Positions 9,599 through 20,689 of a stretch of DNA of 64,000 bases are shown here, in pieces. The notes under the pieces were generated by a model. It ran no database searches. It saw nothing but the letters and a program-made list of their open reading frames with translations, and had not been told where the DNA came from. The position numbers and the translations under genes are program-made. The stretch is from Porodaedalea pini. Taxonomy: Eukaryota > Basidiomycota > Agaricomycetes > Hymenochaetales > Hymenochaetaceae. Within the stretch, counting starts at the first letter, position 1. Each line of letters starts with the position of its first letter. Where the stretch lies: assembly GCA_002794775.1 (NCBI GenBank), contig NBAY01000093.1, forward strand, positions 62,001 through 126,000. Reading direction: 5' to 3'.

Positions 9599-10365
9599 CC
9601 CACCCAGGCTCATCCCCAGTATACGTCGTCACTGTTGACTCGCCTTCACTCGGTCTAGAGGAGCACTCCCCTCGATGGACTTGATGTGTAAAACCCCTGA
9701 ACAACAACCCTCAACCCTGCCTGGACGTTCTTGGTTGTTTGTGTATTACATAAACCTTCCAACTGACTTTTCCTGACTATTACCACATTTGGACACCAAC
9801 TTGACCTTGGGCAAGTTGTGGTCTTGATTAGGAAACCCTTTCCCACCCTGGCACTCCAAATTAGCCTTTGGTGGAGCACGCATCTGACGTGGATGTGGAT
9901 AACCAGTCGAGTACAAGCATCTACAGCAATATCATTTGTAATCTCACTCGGTTCCTACCGCCTCATCATCAACTTCGCCAACAAACCCATTCAATATTGG
10001 CATAACCCTAGATCAAACAAACAACCAATCCCTGTTCCCCTGCTGTCTTAGACAAGATAGATATCACCGAGGAACAGCATCAAGCCCTCCCTTCATCAGC
10101 ACGGTGGGACCCAGATAGACCAAGTTACATCACAACTGATAACAGCAGCATCATACATGAGATCTGGTACAGTGATATCAACAAACATTGGTACTCAACA
10201 ACAGCAGAAGGGAAAAGAGCCAGGTGGTCCCCAGCTGCCCCTCCATCGCCCACACCATCAATGTCAACTGTGATGTTACCATTGACCCCAGGTCCATACC
10301 ATGAAACCTGTAGGGACTCATCACCACTGACACCACCTGAACCTTCGACGCCAACACCTGAAACA
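9599..10365 (+). other. Untranslated leader of Gypsy-1
   Basis: About 770 bp between PBS and gag Met with no conserved long frame. It corresponds to the leader of Gypsy-2 at 55845-56553. Confidence 0.6.
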
Positions 10366-11437
10366 ATGTCAACAGGCTTCAGCCAACAGCAGCTAGAGCA
10401 GATCACAGCAATCGTCACAGGCGTGTTCACTACTGCTGCAGCAAACACCCCGATGGGTCAAGGGGCCACCCCGACCCCCAATATCGACGTCGCCCGACCA
10501 CGTGAATTCACTGGTGGCAATGACTACCTGGACTTCAAATGCAAAGTCCTCCTTTTTGTCTCCACAAACCCGAACAGATACCCCACATCGGAAAGCAAGA
10601 TCTATGTTGCCCTCTCTTACCTGAAGGGTGGCAATGTGGCAATGTGGGCACAAAACTACATGGAGGAATCAACAACAGCCAGCATCATAACCTTCACCGA
10701 TAGTTGGACCAGGTTCCAGGAACACCTAGATGCCTCGTTTGACAACCTGAACTGGAAGGAGAAGGCACTAGCAGAATTCCAAACCAAGGTTCAGAAGGAC
10801 CTCACCACTGATGAGTTCTTCTAGAAACTCAACATCGTCATCACAAGAGCGGGTCTAACAGACGACAACATCATCTGTGACCACCTGAAGTGGGCGATGA
10901 ACATCGAGGTAGTCTGTGGAGTATTGAGGTCAATGCTGGTTCTGACGATGTACGGCAACTGGAAGAAGAAGGTGATTGAGATCGACCAGGGCAAACAACG
11001 GATCCGTGCCATCCAACGAGGTCGTGCTTTTCTGCCTCCACCACACCCACAGCAACAGCAGACACCCCGGCTCACTGACAGATGGCAGCCCCCTATGCTG
11101 ACAAATGCAATGCGACCGGCGTCACTTTGGAGGCACTGGTCAGCTGATGGATGTCTCGATGAATGAGGCACAATGACGACAGGCATGCTGGATCTGCAGC
11201 CAGCTAGGTCACTTCAAGGACAATTGCCCACAGGGAAAGAAAATAGTGCAGCACATGCTGCAGATAATGGCTCCAAGTGAACGTCGCCTCCTCGCTGATG
11301 AACTAGGTGCGATGAAGGAATCGGCCTTCGAGGAAGTCATAGACACTTGGAGGATGACTGTGGAGGACTATGTGGAGGAGGAAGACAATGACGAAGAGGT
11401 CATCGACTCGCAGGGTTTTGCAAGTGGTCAGGTGTAG
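10366..11437 (+). pseudogene. gag of Gypsy-1, inactivated
   Basis: Homologous along its length to the intact Gag at 54768-55844. The Met at 10366 (MSTGFSQQQLEQ) aligns with that start. A CAG-to-TAG stop at 10822-10824 interrupts the capsid domain. At least one indel near 11080-11090 shifts the frame. A CGA-type Arg codon in the zinc knuckle region has become TGA (about 11167). The knuckle itself survives as CWICSQLGHFKDNC. The tail EVIDSQGFASGQV ends at 11437 next to the frameshift site. Confidence 0.9.
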
Positions 11438-11455
11438 CCATCGGGGCGACTGACC
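11413..11455 (+). promoter_or_regulatory. -1 ribosomal frameshift site and stem, Gypsy-1
   Basis: The heptamer GGGTTTT (11413-11419) is in the gag phase X XXY YYZ (CAG GGT TTT). Six bases later GGTCAG (11426-11431) can pair with CTGACC (11450-11455). Slipping back one base enters the pol frame and bypasses the gag TAG at 11435-11437. The same heptamer, spacer and stem occur in Gypsy-2, although this copy is otherwise heavily mutated. Confidence 0.75.
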
Positions 11456-14400
11456 AAGAAGAACAAGGGACTTCGAATCTGGATCCGCTAAAATATAACC
11501 AACCGTCTGTACAATACATAGATGCAAACAACGTCGATGGTTTTCCTGATTATGAAGTCCCACCAGTGTGAATGAGAATGAGGAATGTGAGCAGCTGTTC
11601 ATGAGGGAAACTGGCAGACGCCAGCTAGACCTCCTCCTGAACGTTGGACATAGTGTGGAGGGTGAAGTGAGAGAGGTGGACACGCATGCCCTTGTGGATT
11701 CAGGATGTACAGGATCCTGCATCAACATGAGGTTCATTGAACAATATGGGTTGGAGACCAAGCATTATATCAGACCCCTTGCAGTGCTCAATGTGGACGG
11801 CACGCACAATGAGGCCGGTTTGATTGAAAGATACGTCAACGTCAAGCTAATGATTGGACATCACAAGGAAAGGATCATCCTTGCGGTGACATCCCTAGCA
11901 TCATCAAACATCTTCCTTGGCTATAACTGGCTTTGACACCACAACCCAGAGGTCGACTGGAAGATGGATTCAATTGAATTCACCCGCTGTCCAGAGGAAT
12001 GTGCGATTGAGAAGGAGGCTGTGGAAGAGATGAGGAGGGTGTGAGAAGTGCAAATGGACAAGGTGTCCTGGCCCGCATATCTCAACAACTATGCCAATGT
12101 CTTCTTGGAGAAGGGATTAGAGAAACTACCAGAACATTGCCCCTGGGACCATGTCATCGACCTGAAACCTGACTTCAAACCCAGTGACTGTAAGATCTAC
12201 CTGCTAACACCAACAGAACAGAAGTCACTGAAGGATTTCCTTGAGGAGAACCTGAAGTCGGGCTGCATACAAAAGTCGATCTCACCGATGGCATCACCCT
12301 TCTTCTTCATCAAGAAGGATGACAAGTCCCTACGCCTGATTCAGGATTATAGGAAACTCAATGAGGACACAATAAAGAACAAGTACCTTCTCCCCCTCAT
12401 CGACGAACTAGTCGACAAGGTCAAGAAAGCAAAGTTCATCACAAAGCTTGACTTATGATAGGGATACTACAACATCCAGATCCATGAATGTAATGAATGG
12501 AAGGCAGCTTTCCGCACCAACATGGGTCTTTTTGAACCGACGGTGATGTTCTTTGGTCTTTGCAATGCACCGGCAACATTCCAGGTGTTCATCAACCACA
12601 TCTTCAAGGACTTGATCTACATGAACCTGATCATTGTCTACCTCGACGACATCCTGATCCTCTCAGAAACCATAGAGGAACACATCGAGACATCAAGGCG
12701 TGTACTTCAGATCCTTCGAGAAAACGGCCTCTACCTGAAACTGGAGAAATACAAGTTTGACATCAAGGTCATTAAATACCTTGGCCACATCATCAGCAAT
12801 GGTGAGCTTAAGGCTGACCCAGCAAAGATGGAAGCGATTGCTAGCTGGCCTGCTCCACGTAACCTGAAAGAATTCCAAAAGTTCCTCGGCATGGGTAACT
12901 GGCTAAGGCAGTTTATCAAGGACTACAGCAAGGTGGTCCAACCGTTAACGTCACTGATGGGAAAGAAGGGCTGGGTATGGGAGACCGAACAGCAGGAAGC
13001 ATTTGAGGAGCTGAAGCATTGTCTCAGCTCACCTCCAGTCCTGGCGATTGCCAACGACGAGGGCCCTTTCTGCATAGAAGTGGACTCGTCGTACTTTGCA
13101 CTTGGAGGTGTGTTGTTGCAGAAGCAGGAAGGCAAGTGGAGGTTGATTGCCTACCAGTCAGAGGCACTACTGCCTGCTGAATGAAACTACAAGATTTATG
13201 ACAAGGAGATGCTTGCGATCGTTTCAGCGCTCAAGGAGTGGAGACAGTACCTTCTCGGCGCCCGTCACAAGATTGAAATCTGGTCCGACCACGCCAATCT
13301 CACGTATTTCAGGTCAGCGCAGAAGCTGAGCTATTGTCAAGCTCGCTGGCAAACAGAGCTCGAGGAGTTCGACTTCCACCTTGAGCACAAGTCAGGAAAG
13401 ATGATGGGCAAGGCGGACCTGCTGTTGTGCAAGGCGGGATATGATGAGGGCAAGGATGACAACAACGGTGTCGTGTTCATCAAGGAGAAGTGGTTGAACC
13501 GTGGGGTGGTGAGGATGTCACGTGATGAGGTGTTAGACAGAGTGAGTGAAGCGCAAAGGGCACAGAATGAGTCAGAGAGGCCGATGGTATGACAGAAGTG
13601 GACGGGTTGTGGAGGATGAAGGGCAAGGTGTACCTGCCATTGACAACCAAGGAGGCCGTATTGCAGGAGTGTCACAACTTGGTACTGGCTGGACATCCAG
13701 GAGCATCAAAGACAGTGAAAGTAGTCCATCAGGATTTCTAGTGGGCATCAATGTTCTCTGACGTCTGAGTATACGTCTGAGGATGTGACCGCTGTCAACA
13801 AACAAAAGCTCTGAGGGCATCAAGGTCAAGGCCACTCCACCCGAACATGGTTCCTGAGGGTCCTTGGGAAATTGTTACAGTTGATCTCATTGGAGAGCTC
13901 CCAGACTCAAAGGGACATAATGTGATCTGCATCTTCATGGACAGATTCTCGAAGCAGATGCACGCAATCCCAACAACAACAAAACTGTCAGTGGAAGGCA
14001 TGGCACAGTTATACTGTGACCATGTTTTCTGCCTCCATGGCCTACCAAAGAAAATCATCCACGACAGAGGCACGCAGTTTGATGCATCAATGATGAAGGA
14101 GCTGTACAAACTCCTACACATCGAAGGCAACCTGTCAACAGCATATCACCCACAAACGGATGGTCAAATGGAACGAGTCAACCAAGAGCTCAAACAGTAC
14201 CTTCAGCTCTTCGTTAACCACTGACAGTCAGACTGGAAGGACTGGCTCCCCCTTGCAGAATTCACATACAATAACTGCGAACACTCGGCGACAAAGATGT
14301 CCCCCTTCTATGTGAATACAGGACGTCATCCTCTGAGCTTCAACACAATGTGAACTTCATCAGCTAACATGTCAGCAGAAGAATTCGCAAAGCACATCAA

Positions 14401-15033
14401 GGAAACTCATCATGTTGCAAAGGACAATCTGGTCAAGGCAGTGGAGGACATGAAGCACTACCATGACCAGATGGCAGGAACTTCAGTGGAGTACAAAGCT
14501 GGAGACAAGGTCTTCCTTGACGGACGAAACATCAGTACAGATTCACCGACGAAGAAGCTAGCTGACAAGTGGTATGGCCCCTTCGACATCATTGACAAGG
14601 TAGGAGCGAGCACATACAAGCTCAAGCTCCCAAAGTGATGGAAAAAGGTCCACCCTGTCTTCAACAAGGCCTTGCTGAAACCTGCCATCGAACCGTCCTT
14701 TGAAAGCCAGAAACAGCCACCACCACCACCACCACCTGACATTGTTGACAATGAGGAAGAATATGAGGTTGAGGAGATTCTGGACTCACATTTGCACCGA
14801 GGAAAGCTACAATACCTCATCAAATGGGTCGGATACAATGAACCAACCTGGCAGCCCAAAATGGACTTTGGCAAGAATGCAAAGGAGGCGATTGCTGAAT
14901 TCTATTGAAGACACCCTGGAGCTCCTCAAAATCTCGAAATCTCTTGACAACGCCTCCATCTGATCTTTGTAGACACCGAGCCAGATGACCATGATCTTGG
15001 TTGGTCGGGATGCCCAACCTTGAGGGGGGGGTA
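11421..15033 (+). pseudogene. pol of Gypsy-1 (protease, RT, RNase H, integrase, chromodomain), inactivated
   Basis: Co-linear with the intact 1164-residue Pol of Gypsy-2. Recognisable parts are the protease DSGCTGSC (about 11697), RT YLDD (about 12640), RNase H, integrase HHCC and DDE regions (to about 14190), and the chromodomain EYEVEEILDSHLHRGKLQYL (about 14760-14820). Stops include TGA at 11934-11936, 12456-12458, 13183-13185, 14222-14224 and 14636-14638. At most of these Gypsy-2 has an Arg codon beginning CG. A non-CpG TGG-to-TAG also occurs at 12459. The product cannot be functional. Confidence 0.92.
15022..15031 (+). promoter_or_regulatory. Polypurine tract of Gypsy-1
   Basis: A purine run (GAGGGGGGGG) lies just before the 3' LTR at 15035, where plus-strand DNA synthesis is primed. 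The pol stop TAA follows it directly. Confidence 0.7.
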
Positions 15034-15034
15034 A

Positions 15035-15903
15035 TGTTAGGACTTGAACTTTTCCCTTTCTTTTATTTTCCTTTTATCATTTCTTTTCCTTCTAATCACT
15101 CCTTTTCATTATATTTAATCATCTTTCCAATCATTTCCCACACTCTCTTCACATGACCTTCATTCGTTCCATTCTGTTTGTTTATGTAATGTTAGGTAAT
15201 ATAGTCTCACAGTTGTTGCTATATAAGGTCTCAGGAATTGCATGAACTCCTTGTTCTGCTTTTCCTCTTACCTCTGTGATGACCTAGGTGAGACTTGTCT
15301 GTTAGGTGGGAATCTGGGAGACGACTCAGACTGGGCAGGCCTCAGCTGACTGTTGTCTGGGACGTGCTATACTCGAGCGGGGACTCGGGACATGCTATAC
15401 TCAGGCTAGGTCATCACAGAGGTAAGAGGATTAATACAATATACTCTACTACAGGAGAGGGACGCGGTCTCACCTAGGTCATCATGGAGGTAAGAGGAAA
15501 AGCAGAACAGGTGTTCAGATGCAATTCCTCTTCCTTATATACAGTGATCACCTCATGAGAACCGGTTGCCCCATTGTCTAGGATTATATAATGGGAGCGG
15601 AATGGAACAAATGAAGGTCATGTGAAGGGAGTGTGGGAAATGATTGAAAAGATGATTAATTATAATGAAAAGGAGCGATTAAAAGAAAAGAAATGATAAA
15701 AAGGCAATTAAAAGAAGGGAAAAGTTCAAGTCCTGACATTGTCCCCCTTGTATTAGTTTAGACTTGTATTAATCCTCTTACCTCCGTGACGACCTAGCCT
15801 GAGTACAACGTGTCCCAAGTCCCCGCTCGAGTATAGCACGTCCCAGATGACAGTCAGCCAAGGCCTGCCCAGTCCAAGTCATCTCCTGGACTCCTGCCTA
15901 ACA
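15035..15903 (+). repeat. 3' LTR of Gypsy-1, split by a solo LTR
   Basis: Outer parts 15035-15299 and 15744-15903 rejoin to a 425-bp LTR matching 9162-9586. The end sequence TAACA meets the GCTGC target duplication at 15904. Confidence 0.93.
15300..15738 (-). mobile_element. Solo LTR of a related chromovirus
   Basis: 439 bp, TGTTAGGTGGG...CCTGACA on the plus strand, so the LTR reads on the minus strand like those of Gypsy-2. It is flanked by a TTGTC duplication (15295-15299 and 15739-15743). No internal region is present, which indicates LTR-LTR recombination after insertion. It is visibly diverged from the Gypsy-2 LTRs. Confidence 0.92.
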
Positions 15904-16330
15904 GCTGCAAGGATGGAAAGAGCTCAAAGTAGAACACAAACCTTGCTGCTGCACCATGAATACTGAATGGATTGGCTTCAAACTTGCAGGAGCTGTTGGT
16001 ATAGTCATATACTTAATTTAAAGACACAGGAAAGAATTTTATAGGTAGATATAGGGGAGCCATAATTTGAATCTCAGTGGAAATGTATGAGAGAACAGAC
16101 TGGCTGCACTTGTTTGATCTCTACCCACCTACACAGTCAATGTATTGCTCCCTATTTTACATATTTCTGCTCCTGAGAACCGTGCCTTTTTTTTGAGTAC
16201 TTAATGAGCAGGTACTGTGCAGAATTTACAGAGAAAATCAACATTTACTCTATTTTTTCGACATTTTGGCTCTGACGCGGCTCACTTCACGTGACATGCA
16301 CGTGTCGCAGGACTTATGAAAATGGCTGTA

Positions 16331-16376
16331 AGCGATCCGAAGTCCTATGTGACAAAGCACGAAGCAGAAAAGCAGA
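16331..16376. repeat. Extra inverted repeat outside foldback MITE-1 (right arm)
   Basis: Inverted partner of 8700-8742; ends GCACGAAGCAGAAAAGC. Confidence 0.75.
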
Positions 16377-16831
16377 AAGAAAAGAAGAGACACGTCGGTC
16401 AAAATAGGAAACTTTCCAGGACGTGTGTCAAAACTCAAGTCAGGCGAGGAACAGCCATCAGCAGCACGAGAGTCTATGCGCCGCTCTCTATTAGCCGCAC
16501 CTTGGGCTTGGCCACACTTGACGATGAGACAGAGACAGATTGGCAGACTAAAGCACGGATGTATCCATAGAGAGCTGTGATGCGTGCCTGCAAAGTGTGC
16601 TGTGATCCGTGATTCGGCGATCAGGCCATGCAAGTCCATCGGAGAATAAACTGGTTCGAACGCTTTGGGCTGCGCACGGCAACAGTCGTGGAGACTGTGA
16701 AAGGAAAGAAAGGGGACGCATGTTGTCGACGCATATGTTCGTGATTCTGACGCGACTCGAGCAGCTTCACACGATGCGACACATTCTCGCCATTCCACTC
16801 TTCGTCTCTATCCACCACTACACTCGACGCA

Positions 16832-17850
16832 ATGACGCCTACGGTCGCTATCGTTGCTGCTGGTGCGATGGGCGGCTCTTGGGCATCTGGTCAGTGTAGG
16901 CCGCTGCACGGTGTACACAACTCTCGCTGGAAGATCTCCAGCGACGGTCGAATGTGCTCAAAACGCCGGTATGGTTGACCTGTCCATTGCTGACCTGACC
17001 TGTCGTGCCGAATGGGTCTTGAGTGTCCTCCCTCCAAGCGAGGCGCATCACTTTGCCGAGTCCTTCCTCGCTGGCTGCATGCTCTCAGCCCGGCACCTCA
17101 ACCACGGGAAGGTCAACCCGTGTGTTCGTCGACTGCAATGAGGTCTCTCCTGCCACCACACGCAGCATCTCTTCTCTTTTCTCGGGAACTGGAATCGCAT
17201 TCCTCGATGCGGGCATCATAGGCGGTCCACCGAGGAGGGGTGCAGTCCCACTATCTATGCGAGCGCCGACGCTGCCGACGCGTTCGAGCACTTCAATGAG
17301 CTTGGACTCAAGGTGCGCACGTTGCGCGATGAAGATGGTGTGGAAGGCGGCGGGGAGGGTGATGCGAGAGTGCTGAAGATGTCGTATGCGGTACGTCGTG
17401 CTCATTCTGTTTGCCTGTCATTCGATCCATACTAATTTGTTCGATTGTATAGGGAATTACGAAGGGTGTAACAGGTCAGGCTGTGTCATCAAGCTAGAAT
17501 ACCACAGCTAACGACAATGCGTAGGCCTTCTTTCCTCTATGATCCTCGGTGTGCCCTTCAAGTTCTCTTCCTTATACACTTTCAAGGATCCGATATCTCC
17601 TGACGACGTCGTCCCAGCCCCCAGCCGCATGCGTCCTCGCCACGCACTGCTTCTGTCCTCCTCTCTGAGCTGTCGTTCAGCCAGCCAGTCCTTCTCAAGC
17701 GTATCGGAATGAGCGTCCCACCGATGATCTCCACCGCATACCGCTGGGTCGGTGAGATGGAGGAGATCGCTGTTTGTCGATGCAGGGCTATGCTCGGGTT
17801 CAAATCTGCAAGTCATCCGAATGCGATCTCGGAACGTGCGATAATGTCGA
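16832..17850 (+). pseudogene. 6-phosphogluconate dehydrogenase-like NAD-binding protein, frameshifted
   Basis: The start MTPTVAIVAAGAMGG is a Rossmann dinucleotide-binding motif. Later pieces, TVYTTLAGRSPATVE, VDCNEVSPATTRSISSLFSG, FLDAGIIGGPP, ELGLKVRTLRDEDG and KMSYAGITKGVTGLLSSM, are in the order seen in the NAD-binding and C-terminal domains of small fungal 6PGDH-like dehydrogenases. The end LLKRIGMSVPPMISTAYRWV is also typical. The pieces sit in different frames: breaks lie near 16875-16895, 17110-17120 and 17235-17245, as well as at least two true introns (donors GTACGT near 17392 and GTCAGG near 17473). It looks like a recently broken gene with nearly intact codons. Confidence 0.75.
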
Positions 17851-17859
17851 TTAATTTGC

Positions 17860-18220
17860 AGTATCGGATGTGTACGTTATGTTCGTAAAGCCCAAGCGGC
17901 TTGGTGGCTTTATAGTTGGGGTGAAAGCGCCCGAGGAAGTGTGGACCTTAATGATGGCGACCAAGTTGGTGTCTAAATCGGTCGCGCAAGTAAGTACCCA
18001 CTTGATCACAGGAAGGAAATCGTGCTCGTCGAACCACCGATGTACCACTAGTCGAGCCGAAGCGGACATGCCTGAGGTTATTGTGAGTCTAGGCTTCTTC
18101 CTATCGACGGAGAAGTACATTCTCTGCAGTCCGAGCAAGTTGTCCAGCTGTGCGCCAATGGTGAGAGCTGGCGACCGGCGTTGTATCTGTCGTCGATCTT
18201 TGCTGCAGAAGATACAGTAG
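17860..18220 (+). other. Unassigned coding-like fragment
   Basis: One frame contains AAWWLYSWGESARGSVDLND, and after a GTAAGT donor near 17990 and an acceptor near 18012 continues KEIVLVEPPMYH. Stops interrupt it. It may be a second pseudogene or the tail of a gene beyond the dehydrogenase. No family is assigned. Confidence 0.3.
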
Positions 18221-18269
18221 GCCCAAAAAGTATAGCATCACTCGTGGTACACCTGTAGTTTGCTATAGA

Positions 18270-20040
18270 CACTATGTTTCGGTTTGATGCAAAGAAATAT
18301 CATTAGCTTAGTCTAAGTCCTACAAGGAGATATGGAGTCAGTAGAGCCAGAATAGAAGAAGGGCTATTTTTCAACTTGCTGGATTTCTCAAATCCAATGA
18401 AACAACTTATAAGTTTGCTTAATCCCCGGGAAAATTAGCAGGTGGCTGCCGAGATATTAGTGTACAAAGTTGCTCAATTTTGCTAATGCACTAATCAGAG
18501 TGAAATAAAATAAAGTAAAATTACAAAGTTATCAAAGAGCAAGATTAAGCTTTGCTGCATAATAATTTGCTAATTTACTCTTTGCCATTATCATATCAAA
18601 CAAAATGAGTTGTCTGAGTAAACAAATCATGGTGCAAAATTTGGATTTCTAATTGATCAGCTAATGTCAACACTATCATCCCTAGGTTTTGTGTTGAAAG
18701 AGCAATGCTAATTAAGGGCTCTTCACACACTGATGCATTGTGCAAGCTTTGCTTGTTATACTGGCATAGAGAGGATATAAAGGACTTGCATTCATCCCAC
18801 TGAAGTACCAGAAACTCTTGAAGCTCCACCTCAAACATATTTGTGATGTCTCAGAGCACTCAGCCAAATTATCAGAAGAAACTTCATGACTGTGTGTCAC
18901 ATTTTTATCTGCTGAGAGTTGGCCAATCTCAGTCTCTTTTTAGGGTGCACTGCTAAAGGCCTGTCAAAAATCAAATATTACACATTCAATGACAATGGAA
19001 ACCATGGTTGCAAGTGTATGTGTGTGATTTGTTCCTGTCAGCCTGCCAACAATGCTGAAAACTATCTTTAGTCTATTTCACTTATTGTAGACGTGGAGTA
19101 ACAGTGGAAGGTCTCATGGATGTAATCAAGGCACAGCTGAAAAAATTAGAGATCATGCACCCCAAGGATTTTGCCATAAACAATGCAAATGACTTGACAC
19201 AATGTAAGTAGTGCTTTAACTGCACACATTTTATAGGGAAATGATTTTGAAAAAGGTATATTATCCAGGGTTCAGACGTACTATGGAAAAGAGGAAGATT
19301 AACATTTACTACATTGAGAAACCAGCCTATTATGATAGCATGTCAAAGCCTGCTGTATTTGCATGAGAAGCCCTACTAATACTTTCTGTTCTCTTAGTCT
19401 GCTTTGAGACAAGCATAAATAAAAAGTTGGAGAGCAAGGAAGCAGTAGCTGAAGACATGTACAAGGAACTCTCTCTAGAAAGCACTGCAGATAAGGCACC
19501 AGAAATATGTAGGCTTAATATTTCACACATGTTCTGTGTTCAATGCTCAAAGATCATAAATTTACAGCTGAAAGCACAACTGACCTTAGTTCTTCAAGTA
19601 AGCTCTTTTGTGGAAAATCACACAGTACCAATTCTGATCACCATTGATATTAGAGTTGCACACCCCAACAACATCAGGACATGGGAGAAAGCGTAAAAGA
19701 ACAAAAGAAGATAGGAAAGTTGAAAATCCCAAACAAACAAAAGGAGATGGGAAAGACAAAGAAGATGGGAAAGACAAAAATCCCAAACGAACAGAAGAAG
19801 ATAGGAAACCCAATTTGGAACGGGTAAGTATAAAGGCATTATTGAATGCATAATGTTAGGATACACACTTATGTAATGAGTTATGACAATATAATATCTG
19901 TGAGCATACATTCCATGTTGTGATTACTATAAAATAATATTTATTCTACTAGCAAATCAGTACAGTAGTGCAATAAGATATTAAGAGATACCAGGAAACA
20001 TGTCTAACAAGCAAGAAATCATAGCAAAGGAAAGAGTTGG
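18270..20040 (+). other. AT-rich island with exon-like pieces
   Basis: Composition is markedly more A+T-rich than the neighbouring genes. Three plus-strand stretches look like exons: GVTVEGLMDVIKAQLKKLEI (about 19095-19200, ending at GTAAGT), ESKEAVAEDMYKELSLESTA (about 19400-19510) and a Lys/Asp-rich repeat KGDGKDKEDGKDKNPKRTEE (about 19690-19830, ending at GTAAGT). No long frame, terminal repeat or recognised domain was found. It may be an inserted element of unknown type. Confidence 0.35.
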
Positions 20041-20689
20041 GTGATTTATATGGATGTATCAAGAAACAGAAAGACAAGAAGATACCAGTGCAAGGGCAGG
20101 ATAAGAGTTCGTGCACCGTCAAGCATCACATCTGTCGAAACGCACCGTTGCTAAGTGCATATGTTGTACGGCGCTGGCAAAAACAGATACTTGAACCTGA
20201 CTCGACATTGTCGTTAAAAGTGGGATTGAAGATAAGTAAAGGAGAACCCACACACGCTTTATATGACCCCGAGAGGTGGATCTGGTGCTGAATAGATCAA
20301 TATAGCTTGTGACAGGAGCATTGTTAGTCTGTCGCTGGTAGATGTTCATGCCATCTGCACCACACCGCGCATGGAGCATCTATATGATATTGTCCAAAAT
20401 TAGCGAAGCACGGTCCTTGTCGACAGCATTTGTGACAGTGGATCGCACACGAATCATAAGTCCGAGATGCGAAGAAAAGGAAATGAAGGGCGGATTCCAT
20501 GACACTCCTCACTGACATAAGCTGACAGCCAATGAGGCAAATCGAGACATGTTGGTTCGCATGTATTCGTGCTTTAGTCCTCTGTTTCGCCATCAAGTAA
20601 GGCCAAGACCAAGATTCAGCAAAGAGAAGGCAACTCGTAGAGTCTCATACTGGTGCCGTCAGTAAGTCCGCGTTAACGTTGTCCAAAAA

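Larger units (their letters stand above)
9162..15903 (+). mobile_element. Gypsy-1: decayed chromovirus (Ty3/Gypsy LTR retrotransposon)
   Basis: Complete but dead element. The 5' LTR is 9162-9586 and the 3' LTR is 15035-15903 (425 bp once a nested solo LTR and its 5-bp duplication are removed). The 5-bp target duplication is GCTGC (9157-9161 and 15904-15908). Order: self-priming PBS, gag, -1 frameshift site, pol ending in a chromodomain, purine tract. The two LTRs differ at about 15 positions, all transitions by my reading. Both genes carry several stops and frameshifts. It lies in the central spacer of foldback MITE-1. Confidence 0.95.
8745..16328. mobile_element. Foldback (long-TIR) MITE-1, TA-flanked, interrupted by Gypsy-1
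   Basis: Left arm 8745-9161 and right arm 15909-16328 are long imperfect inverted repeats (about 400 bp each). They begin CAGCCATTTTCATAAG and end with its complement, bordered by TA on both sides, as expected for a Tc1/mariner-type non-autonomous element. With the retrotransposon removed the unit is about 837 bp with only a short spacer and no transposase. It shares its ends and arms with MITE-2 at 50629-57758. Mobilisation in trans by a mariner-like transposase is inferred from the TA borders only. Confidence 0.8.

Noticed and set aside
9587..9600. tRNA-primed PBS in Gypsy-1 and Gypsy-2
   Set aside because: The site lacks TGG, and its 11 nt match the LTR exactly, so self-priming explains it better.
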